A DNA stretch of 36,867 nucleotides from JBFJVZ01 sp041623895 (GTDB lineage Bacteria > Planctomycetota > Planctomycetia > Pirellulales > Pirellulaceae), in assembly GCA_041623895.1 (NCBI GenBank), contig JBFJVZ010000016.1:1-36867 (forward strand). Direction: 5' to 3'. Under the pieces are notes generated by a model, which ran no database searches, had not been told where the DNA came from, and saw only the letters and a program-made list of their open reading frames with translations. The position numbers and the translations under genes are program-made. Of the stretch, positions 16,166-23,856 are shown one piece after another. The stretch's first letter is position 1; every line of letters begins with the position of its first letter.

Positions 16166-18475
16166 TTACGCAGCTGCCTCTTTACGTCCTCGCAACAAAA
16201 TCTGCTCGGCGGCGATGGTTGCCAAGGCCTTGACCGTCAATTGCGGATTGATCTCGCAGCAGGCAGGAAAGATCGACGAGTCCGAGACAGTCAGATTCTC
16301 GATAATTTGGTCTGAATCCGTTTTGGCTCGAAAGGTCATCGTGTCGACCACTTCACCCAGACCGTTGCCGCCCTGCGAGTGGGTCGTCAATAGATTGATG
16401 AAGGCGGGACCACGACGGCGGATCTGGCAAAGTGCCCACTCGAAGTCATCCATCGACTTGATGGTTAAGGGTCGGCCGCCGCGCATCAAGACTGCTTTGG
16501 TTGGCAAGTGCAAGGTGACGGGATCGTCCGGTTTTGCCGCCGCAAAGTAGATTCGCGCGATGCGACGCATTCCGCTCAGCAAAAGTTCGAATTCCTCGCA
16601 GTCTAATTCGATGTGAATCTTCCCACAGGGGTCGACGTAGTTGCCGGGCCGCACGGCAGTGGGCACCACGATTCCAGCCATCGAAAGGTGATTGAAATTT
16701 CGCATCACGCAGGCCGATTCACTGAACCAGCCATTGAGTGCCAAGGCAACCGTGCCGGGAAAATGAAACCAGTTCTCTAGCGCCGGCTCGTGCAGCTTCT
16801 TCCCATCCGTTTCGGTCATTCGCCGATCGACCAAGAAGCACTGGGTCACGCCAGGTTCGGGGCGTTGGATGTCGCTGTGCCAAATCGGTTTTTCGTACAT
16901 GGCGTAAATGGCCGTACCGACATTGGCAGTCAGACGTGTTCCCAAATGGCGATTTCTAAGTCCCGCCGACGCAAAACCGTCTCGGATCAGTTTCGTTGAC
17001 GGGCCAATCCCGGCAGCAACCACATACTCATCGGCTCGGATGGTCACACACTTTCGCTGTCCCGAATCCTCGACCCGAGAAACATCCAAGCCAACCACAC
17101 GCCAGGACCCATTTTCATCGCGCTGGATACGAAGTTGCTGCGCCGTGGTTCGATACGAAACCGCCGCCGGATTCTTGTTGTTCATCGCCCGCACGAGAAA
17201 ACTATTGGGACCATCCGGCTTGTAGGGATGAATGCCGCCGATGTGGTCGCCAAAACTGTCGACTGAATTGTCACTGCCGCAACCGAGGCAGTCTTTTCGC
17301 ATCGACACCGGCATTGGCTGCACGTCTTCGCCCAAAGCCCGACAACCTTCGGCGAACCGCATGCTGCGCTCGCTGACGTACTTCTCGGTAACGGCAGAAT
17401 TGACACCCAGTTCATCGTTGATCGAGTCCATTAATTCGGCGAACATCTCGTAGGTGACGCCAAGCGGAGCTCGGTGCCCCCACTTCTCGTAGACTTCTGC
17501 TGAGATCGGCAAGTGAATTGCATTGTTGACGTAAGGTCCGCCGCCGAAGACCTTGGCCTGGCAAACATTGATTGTTTGCTTGGGTGGGATTTTCTTTCGC
17601 CTGGACGGGATTACCAACTCCATCTTGGAATTAACCTTACTGATCCCGCCCGATATTTGCCCGCCGGCGTCCTTGTACAAGCGGTACAAAACCTGATCGC
17701 CACGCGGCGGTGACAATTTGATCGTGCCGTCGGGCTGCTGGATTTTCTGTACCAGTTCATCGGGCCCGACATAATCACCGATATCGATGATCAAAACGCG
17801 TTTTCCGGCTGCCGTCAGGCGATGTGCCATCGTGGCGCCGCCGGCGCCACTGCCGATCACACAAACGTCGTAGCGCTCCGACAGGTCAGCCAATGGCGGA
17901 GCCGTCACCGTGACCAATCGCTGCGGATTCTCGCACCTTTCTGACCAGCCAAGTTTGACTGCCTTGCGGGCCGGCGCACGCGAATACATGACCAGCCGGC
18001 CAATCATCGCGATTCCGCTGACGGCGGTGTGCAGCAAGTGGTCTTCGTCCCACGAGATTAACGGCGGCGATCCCTTCCCACGTGCCGTCTCACCTTGATT
18101 GAGCACACGGCGAAGTCCGGCGGGGCTCAGGTTTTGCAGCCGTTTGCCAACATGTCTGACCGAATAAAGATCCAGCCAGATCAAAGCGATCTTGAATCCA
18201 CGTTGGATTCGTTGCGGAAGATGATTGACGTAAACCAGAACATCGTTGGCGATCCGGCAAGGATCGTCACCGCGGCGACCACACCACAGGGAATCGACTT
18301 GCGCGCGAATGATGGCCACGAGTGTGGGAAAGTTGTGCTCCCGAATATCGTTGACGGGACAACTTGATTTGCCGTCCTTTTTCCCGCCCAATCCAAACGG
18401 CAACAAGCCCGCCGCAACACCACCCTTTAGTAGATCTCGGCGGGCAAATGTTTCCAGTGAGGAAAGGTCGTACAT
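16166..18475 (-). CDS. GMC-family FAD oxidoreductase, probable Tat substrate
   Basis: This 769-residue flavoenzyme probably oxidises an alcohol or sugar. The N-terminus has twin arginines (Arg12-Arg13 in ARRDLLKGG) and a hydrophobic stretch AAGLLPFGLGG, consistent with Tat export of a folded FAD protein. About residues 40-190 form an extra domain. The FAD-binding Rossmann motif YDVCVIGSGAGGATMAHRL is at 202-220. The C-terminal GMC_oxred_C part contains the likely active-site THSQGGNGLGEVVD and NPQLTVKALATIAAEQ near the end. A Cys pair in KDCLGCGSDN (about 393-402) may bind something. It is longer than usual GMC enzymes (500-600 residues) because of the N-terminal domain. It is a lone gene with no cytochrome partner nearby. 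The substrate is unknown; some planctomycete homologues are labelled glucose-methanol-choline or cholesterol oxidase. Confidence 0.9.
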   Translation of the reverse strand: MYDLSSLETFARRDLLKGGVAAGLLPFGLGGKKDGKSSCPVNDIREHNFPTLVAIIRAQVDSLWCGRRGDDPCRIANDVLVYVNHLPQRIQRGFKIALIWLDLYSVRHVGKRLQNLSPAGLRRVLNQGETARGKGSPPLISWDEDHLLHTAVSGIAMIGRLVMYSRAPARKAVKLGWSERCENPQRLVTVTAPPLADLSERYDVCVIGSGAGGATMAHRLTAAGKRVLIIDIGDYVGPDELVQKIQQPDGTIKLSPPRGDQVLYRLYKDAGGQISGGISKVNSKMELVIPSRRKKIPPKQTINVCQAKVFGGGPYVNNAIHLPISAEVYEKWGHRAPLGVTYEMFAELMDSINDELGVNSAVTEKYVSERSMRFAEGCRALGEDVQPMPVSMRKDCLGCGSDNSVDSFGDHIGGIHPYKPDGPNSFLVRAMNNKNPAAVSYRTTAQQLRIQRDENGSWRVVGLDVSRVEDSGQRKCVTIRADEYVVAAGIGPSTKLIRDGFASAGLRNRHLGTRLTANVGTAIYAMYEKPIWHSDIQRPEPGVTQCFLVDRRMTETDGKKLHEPALENWFHFPGTVALALNGWFSESACVMRNFNHLSMAGIVVPTAVRPGNYVDPCGKIHIELDCEEFELLLSGMRRIARIYFAAAKPDDPVTLHLPTKAVLMRGGRPLTIKSMDDFEWALCQIRRRGPAFINLLTTHSQGGNGLGEVVDTMTFRAKTDSDQIIENLTVSDSSIFPACCEINPQLTVKALATIAAEQILLRGRKEAAA

Positions 18476-18688
18476 TCTTGAGGATCCGATGTCCGGGATG
18501 GACGAATGGGGGAGGTAGAAACATGGATTCCTATCCTCCAGCCATCGACCATCAGCCCGCCAGATTTGACAGCAAATAGCACGGCAAGTGCCTGAAACCC
18601 AAGCAGGGTTCCAGGGACGCAGTTTGTGCCAGTTATCACGTTTGGGGCTAATAGTGAGCAGTTGCGCTCGGTTCAGTTAGATTCTCGG

Positions 18689-18754
18689 GTAGCCGGATTC
18701 GCCAGAATTCGGGGTTCTTCCTCGGCACGACCGAAGTCTGGCGACTCCGGCTAC
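18689..18754. repeat. Long inverted repeat (24-bp arms) in the gap 18476-18882
   Basis: The arm at 18689-18712 (starting GTAGCCGGATTCGCCAGAAT) and the inverse of 18731-18754 agree at 22 of 24 positions, separated by 18 bp, so the DNA or RNA could form a long hairpin. The two mismatches do not break the fold. The same gap also holds a GTCGGAA-c-TTCCGAC palindrome (18787-18801). No ORF is supported in this 407-bp stretch between the YhaN-like and GMC genes. GTAGCCGGAGTCGCCAGACT-like sequences are, from memory, common between planctomycete genes, so this is probably a REP-like element. Confidence 0.6.
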
Positions 18755-18860
18755 GAAAGAAGTGGGGAGAATTCCGCTCCACGTCCGTCGGAACTTCCGA
18801 CCTCCGCAACATGAATTCTGAAAAAGCGTTCCTTGCACCCGCAAGCGAAAACCACAGCAT

Positions 18861-18886
18861 GTGATCGCAATTTGGACTGCGATCAC
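18861..18886 (-). terminator. Candidate terminator of the DNA-processing operon
   Basis: GTGATCGCA (18861-18869) pairs perfectly over 9 bp with TGCGATCAC (18878-18886) around an 8-nt loop. The stop codon of the YhaN-like gene (18885-18883) sits inside one arm. On the minus strand a TTTT occurs about 10 nt after the stem. It fits a transcript end for the four-gene operon, though the T-run is displaced. Confidence 0.42.
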
Positions 18887-21800
18887 AACCGATGAACATG
18901 AAAATCGTCAGGATTCAGATGCGCGCTGGCCAAATCGAGCAAGTGTTGATGGTGTGTGAATAGAATCACCTGCGTCGATTCAGACAATTCTGAAAACAGC
19001 TGCAAGGCGGCAGCGGCGCGATCATCATCCAACTGAATCAAACAATCATCAATCACCAGGGGCACCGCTTGGCCGTGGCTAAGTTGATGCTGCAAAGAAG
19101 CCAACCTAAGCGCGAGGTACAGAGCATCAGCGGTGCCCACGCTCATCAGTGAAACCGGCACGTCGACAACACTGGACCCATCGACTCGGCAGCGCTCACC
19201 GACCAGAATCGATTTGCCTTTCGCGTCGTAGTCAACCTTCAGCGATTGGTACTCGCCACAGGTCAGTCGTCGAAACATCTGTTCGGCAATTGCCAAGACT
19301 GGATTCTGGTTTTCGCGTCGATAGTGATCAATCGCACGCCGCATGATCAACGAGGCAATTCTCAGTCGAGCATACTGGTCGGCATCACGGTCCAATTTTC
19401 CCAACAGAAATTGAATGGATTGATGCAACTCCGCGGCCCGCCCGCTGCCATTGAAGAGATTCATTTCGTGACCAAGCGCGCCGATTTCTTGCTGGGCGTC
19501 ACTTAGTCTCTGCCGCAGGTGATCAAGCTGCGATTCTTCTTCCCGAATCTGCTCGATCAGCAAGGCCGGATTCTGTTGGCGAGCGGCGTCGACAAATTTG
19601 TCAATCACTTCGTCTCCAGCCAGCAGGCTGAGCTGGTTCTCCAAGTCACGCAGTGAAGCTTCCAGCCGCAAACGCTGGCGCGAACGGCGTTCAATTTCAG
19701 GCAACTGATTGGCCGACTTCGCACCGGCTTCGATACACAGCTGGCCCAGCACAATATCACTCTGGTCACGCTGCGAGATGGATTCGGCGAGACGCAGTTT
19801 TGCCTGCTCGATTTCGCTGCACAGCGATGCCCGCTTTCCGGCGCCCGATCGCTCGCCCTGCAACCGCGCGTACATCATGCGGGCGATCGCACCTGGCTCA
19901 CCGCGCTGCTGGACATCCAGTTTGATAGCCGCTGCAAGACGATCGACACGTCTGGCATACGTATCGTCGTCTTCACCAATCGATTTGATACGTGAACACA
20001 GGATGTCGCGTTCACGTTTTTTTGAACACAGCTCGTCAATACGACTGAGCAGCGAGACGACAACGCTTGGCCTTGTCCGGTTTTCGGCCGCAAAGGGTTC
20101 TGTCACGCGGCGCCAATCATCTTGCCACTGATCAACGGCTCGCTGGCAGGATTCCAACCGCGTCCGCACAACCGAAAGTTCTTCGGACCATTCGTCACGG
20201 CGGCGGCGAAGCGTGTCATACTCCTGCCTTCGTCCCAATAGTTCACCGCGCAGTGTTACGGCATCGTCGTACAATGAAGCGAGGCTCTCGGACGTCGGCG
20301 GAGGATCAAAAAGTCCCGCCTGTGTGTAACCGGAGCCAACGGTAACGGCGCGAGCGGCGGCGACAGATTCGAGCGCCGAACGTAACCTTTTGGCGGCCCG
20401 CACCACACGTTGCCCGATTTGCTCTCGGCGTTGTTCTTCCAGTTCCCACTGATTGAAACGGTCGAGTAACTTTTCGTGCTCGTGAATCCAACGCTGCATT
20501 CGCTCAGCCGCCGCTGGTCTGATTCCGCAAGCACGCCAAATCGATTCCCACTGCTCGGACGCCGTGTCGAACCGCTGAATGGCTGATTCTACATTCTTTT
20601 CCAAATCAGCAATCTGCTGATCGATCGATGCAAGTTTCTGCTGGTCGACTTCACGCTGATGGACACGGGCATGATGCGTTCGTATCGTGTCGACCATGTT
20701 ATCCGCCGCCAATATCTGGTCGCGGAGCCGCTCCAGCAATTCGACTGAGGATTCCTGTGGCGGCTGTTTGCTGAGCGCTGCCAGGCTGAGATCACGCACT
20801 CGACGGGACTCCTTCAGGTCCTCCGCCGTCGGCAACGGTTCGTTCTGCCGGTCCGCTACCAGAGAGCGATTGAGCTGATCGCGTTGCTGTCCGAATGAAA
20901 CCAATTCCGCTTTCAGGCGGCGTGCGATTTTATCGGCTTCGCTCATATCCGCAGCGATTCGCTCGATCACAGACTGCTCAGGAATTTGCAGACGAATGGC
21001 CGCTTTGCAGTTACCGTCAAAGCCTTCCAGATTTCGCAGATGATCATCGCATTGTTCCTGAATGCGCTTGCAGATCGCGGTCTGTTGTTCCAGTGAATCC
21101 AGCAATGACGCGGGCGATCCGATCTCGTCGATCACGGCTGACAAAGCAGCGGGATCAGCAGGTGTGCCAAGATCATCCAGTTGCACGTTGACGTCAGCTA
21201 ACTTGCGCTGCAGAGTTTTTAGCCGTTCGCTGGCGTCATCGCGTTGTTGAATCACGCGCTGATGATGCGAGGCCAATTCATGAATCCGTGCCCGCATCGC
21301 GTCGCTGACTCGCAATCGCAGAATCGCCTCGTCGACTGCGTCTGACGATTCCAACTCCTCTGGCGTGACGTGCACCGACAATTCATCGAGCAGATCAAGG
21401 AGCTTGCGATCCAGATTCCGACGGACGCGGATCAGTTCCACACGATCTCGATCCGCTTTGTCTCTGGCAGCCAGTTCCTGGAAAACCGATTCGATTTCTG
21501 ATGCATGATCCAGAACAGTTGAGTCGACGGGTAGCGATTCGACTTGCCGGGTTAATTCAGTGATCCGATCCGAAAGCGATTCACGCAGTTTGTCAGCGAT
21601 TTCACGCTGCGATTCCGCCTCCCGTCGACGTTCGCTAAAAGCATCATCCAACAGCGGGGCATCAAACAGCGGAGCCAGTTCTTGTTGCGTACTTCGCCAC
21701 TTTGGCAGCAACGGCAGCGATTGCTGATAGGCATGAAGCCTGGCAAGCTGAACTGCAGATTGCTGACTAGCCCACTGCAAATCCTCAGCCTCGGCTCGCT

Positions 21801-22446
21801 TTCGCCGCAGGCGATCCCGCAAATCAATGAATTCGCTGGGCTGGATTTGAATTTGCCGGAGTTCCTTGCGCTGCTCCTCCAATTCCTTGATCGACTGATT
21901 GATCGCGCGACTGCCGCGTGGGACAAACAGTTTCTCGCGGGATTCGATCAACTGTGCTTGAATCTCGCGCAGTCGGCTGACGCCCGCCCCGGCGGCAAAC
22001 AGGATTTCTCCCAAATCACCTTCGCCGGCGATGATGGCCGCACCGCCCTCGACCAATTCTTGGTGCGAGAGACCAAACCTGGTCAAAAACGTTTCACGAT
22101 CGATACCGCCGAGCATCGAACTTAACAGAGATTCTTCGATGGGCTCATTATCGTCCGCATCACGCAGCGTCGCTTTGCGGCCACGGCGCCGCACACACTC
22201 TAGCGCAGACCCATCCGCCGCGACCAACAGCCCACCCACACGAAGTTGCGTGTTGTTGTGCACGTAGTTGTCATCGGTGCGATGTTGCATACCGAATAAC
22301 AGTGAGGTGATCGCCCGCAAGCTGGTCGTTTTGCCCGACTCGTTCGGCCCATAGACCAGATGAAAGCGGCGCGGCCCGGCCGATAAATCGAGCGAAACAT
22401 CAGTGAACCTTCCGTAGGCTTTCAAATCCAACCGCTGAATGATCAT
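18883..22446 (-). CDS. YhaN/SbcC-like SMC-type ATPase
   Basis: This 1187-residue ABC/SMC-class ATPase probably works with the phosphoesterase encoded just upstream, clamping and opening DNA ends. Walker A is GPNESGKTTS (33-42), preceded by the IQRLDLKAYGRF start typical of this class and a large insertion (about 55-160) with FGMQHRTDD and EETFLTRFGLSHQEL-like features that favour YhaN over classical SbcC. About residues 170-1070 are long charged helices, i.e. coiled coil. No CxxC zinc hook stands out in the middle. Near the C-terminus are the ABC signature region (MSVGTADALYLALRLA), Walker B (VPLVIDDCLIQLDDD) and the H-loop FTHH. It shares 1 bp (TAATG) with the upstream stop. Bacillus YhaN and YhaO are thought to act in DNA repair. 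It is the last gene of the operon. Confidence 0.92.
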   Translation of the reverse strand: MIIQRLDLKAYGRFTDVSLDLSAGPRRFHLVYGPNESGKTTSLRAITSLLFGMQHRTDDNYVHNNTQLRVGGLLVAADGSALECVRRRGRKATLRDADDNEPIEESLLSSMLGGIDRETFLTRFGLSHQELVEGGAAIIAGEGDLGEILFAAGAGVSRLREIQAQLIESREKLFVPRGSRAINQSIKELEEQRKELRQIQIQPSEFIDLRDRLRRKRAEAEDLQWASQQSAVQLARLHAYQQSLPLLPKWRSTQQELAPLFDAPLLDDAFSERRREAESQREIADKLRESLSDRITELTRQVESLPVDSTVLDHASEIESVFQELAARDKADRDRVELIRVRRNLDRKLLDLLDELSVHVTPEELESSDAVDEAILRLRVSDAMRARIHELASHHQRVIQQRDDASERLKTLQRKLADVNVQLDDLGTPADPAALSAVIDEIGSPASLLDSLEQQTAICKRIQEQCDDHLRNLEGFDGNCKAAIRLQIPEQSVIERIAADMSEADKIARRLKAELVSFGQQRDQLNRSLVADRQNEPLPTAEDLKESRRVRDLSLAALSKQPPQESSVELLERLRDQILAADNMVDTIRTHHARVHQREVDQQKLASIDQQIADLEKNVESAIQRFDTASEQWESIWRACGIRPAAAERMQRWIHEHEKLLDRFNQWELEEQRREQIGQRVVRAAKRLRSALESVAAARAVTVGSGYTQAGLFDPPPTSESLASLYDDAVTLRGELLGRRQEYDTLRRRRDEWSEELSVVRTRLESCQRAVDQWQDDWRRVTEPFAAENRTRPSVVVSLLSRIDELCSKKRERDILCSRIKSIGEDDDTYARRVDRLAAAIKLDVQQRGEPGAIARMMYARLQGERSGAGKRASLCSEIEQAKLRLAESISQRDQSDIVLGQLCIEAGAKSANQLPEIERRSRQRLRLEASLRDLENQLSLLAGDEVIDKFVDAARQQNPALLIEQIREEESQLDHLRQRLSDAQQEIGALGHEMNLFNGSGRAAELHQSIQFLLGKLDRDADQYARLRIASLIMRRAIDHYRRENQNPVLAIAEQMFRRLTCGEYQSLKVDYDAKGKSILVGERCRVDGSSVVDVPVSLMSVGTADALYLALRLASLQHQLSHGQAVPLVIDDCLIQLDDDRAAAALQLFSELSESTQVILFTHHQHLLDLASAHLNPDDFHVHRL

Positions 22447-23819
22447 TACGGCACCTCCACCCCATCAAAGCCTGGTGGGTCGAGTTGTCGCAAGTCAAGC
22501 GGGCCCTGGCTCACCTGCCGGTGTGCTTCGGTCATGTGCAGGCGCCCCCGAATCTCCGCCGCGGCAGACTCTACCAACGCGCGCAGCGATGCCGGATCAT
22601 GGACGTCGATGGCCGCGTCCACGCCGAGCAATTCATCGGGCAACTTTTTTGTCAAACCACGAAGTTCATCTTCGATAACTGCCGCGAGTTCGGGGTCGGA
22701 CTGTAGCTCCTCGATCACGGCATTCAAACTCTCCATCGGGCCATCTAGCTGAAGCTGGTCGAGCATTGGGTTAGCTAACGCCGATGTCTTGACTCGCAGC
22801 GATTCAAGCCAGGCCTGGTCGCCACCATGGGCAACGCAAGTGGCACGCAGAGCGGCTTGCAGATTGTTGTGCTGGCGATGCAAATCGGTGTGCAAGGCGG
22901 ATGCACCGACAAGCTCCACGCGGACAACCAGCAATCGATGTTGGGCGCTGGCAGCCTGTTGCACCACCCAACTTTGAAATTCCTCGACCACATCGTCAGT
23001 GTACGACATCCGGGAAACGTCGATCGTGCACATTTGCCAGCGAACCACATCAAGCGGATGAAAGACTCGCTGGCAGCTACCGCTGGAATCGATTTCGACC
23101 AACACACAGCCGCGCTGCCCCGATTCCCTGATGTGCCGTCCTTGAATGTTGCCGCTGAATACGACTGGCGCCGCGTCATCCAGGCCATGTTCGCCGCGCT
23201 GGTGGATGTGTCCCAGTGCCCAATAGTCGTAATGCTTGTCGGCCAGTTGTTTTGGTGTGCAGGGGGCGTAGGGATCATGTCCTTCCGCACCGGTCAGGCT
23301 CGTATGCAACAGCCCCACGTTGAACAATCCGCCCAGCGGTTTGGGATACGCCAACGCCATGTTATCCAGCTCGCGGCGTTGCTGGAATGATCGCCCGTGG
23401 ACAGCCACACCGATCGACTCAAAGACCCGCAAGTCAACCTGGTCGGATCTCATCATGATCTCACTGCCGTCGGGATTGCCTGGCAGCGGCAGCGAGGAGG
23501 TCATCAGATTCTGGGCGTCATGATTTCCTCGAATCACAACCAATGGGATGCCGGCGCTGACCAGCTTGCTGGCTTCGCCGACGAAGAAGAGACCCGTGTT
23601 TTGGTCGTTCCAGTCGCCGTCGTACAGGTCGCCGGCGATGACGACCAGGTCGACCGATTCATCGATCGCCAGACGCACCATGTTCTCCAAGGCACGGCGT
23701 GATGCCCCGCGAATCCGCTCGACCGGCGCATGCTCATAACTATCCAGCTTTTGCAGCGGACTATCTAAATGAATATCAGCGGCGTGCAGAATCTTGCGGT
23801 TGGACAAAAACGACCTCAA
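22446..23819 (-). CDS. SbcD/YhaO-like DNA repair metallophosphoesterase
   Basis: This 457-residue calcineurin-like phosphoesterase is the likely nuclease partner of the following ATPase. Metal-binding motifs appear in order: DIHLD (15-19), GDLYDG (63-68), GNHD (98-101), a His in LLHTSLTG (about 170) and GHIHQRG (about 203-209). The C-terminal part (about 275-457) is helical and probably docks to the coiled-coil ATPase. The only early in-frame start is TTG at 23819, directly after an in-frame stop, so TTG initiation is likely. It lies 37 bp after the AddA-like gene. The mix of an N-terminal phosphoesterase and this C-terminal length fits YhaO or SbcD (400-410 residues), slightly longer than usual. 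Confidence 0.92.
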   Translation of the reverse strand: MRSFLSNRKILHAADIHLDSPLQKLDSYEHAPVERIRGASRRALENMVRLAIDESVDLVVIAGDLYDGDWNDQNTGLFFVGEASKLVSAGIPLVVIRGNHDAQNLMTSSLPLPGNPDGSEIMMRSDQVDLRVFESIGVAVHGRSFQQRRELDNMALAYPKPLGGLFNVGLLHTSLTGAEGHDPYAPCTPKQLADKHYDYWALGHIHQRGEHGLDDAAPVVFSGNIQGRHIRESGQRGCVLVEIDSSGSCQRVFHPLDVVRWQMCTIDVSRMSYTDDVVEEFQSWVVQQAASAQHRLLVVRVELVGASALHTDLHRQHNNLQAALRATCVAHGGDQAWLESLRVKTSALANPMLDQLQLDGPMESLNAVIEELQSDPELAAVIEDELRGLTKKLPDELLGVDAAIDVHDPASLRALVESAAAEIRGRLHMTEAHRQVSQGPLDLRQLDPPGFDGVEVP

Positions 23820-23856
23820 TCAAACTAGCGGATTTACATTTGGACGGTTGTTAGGA

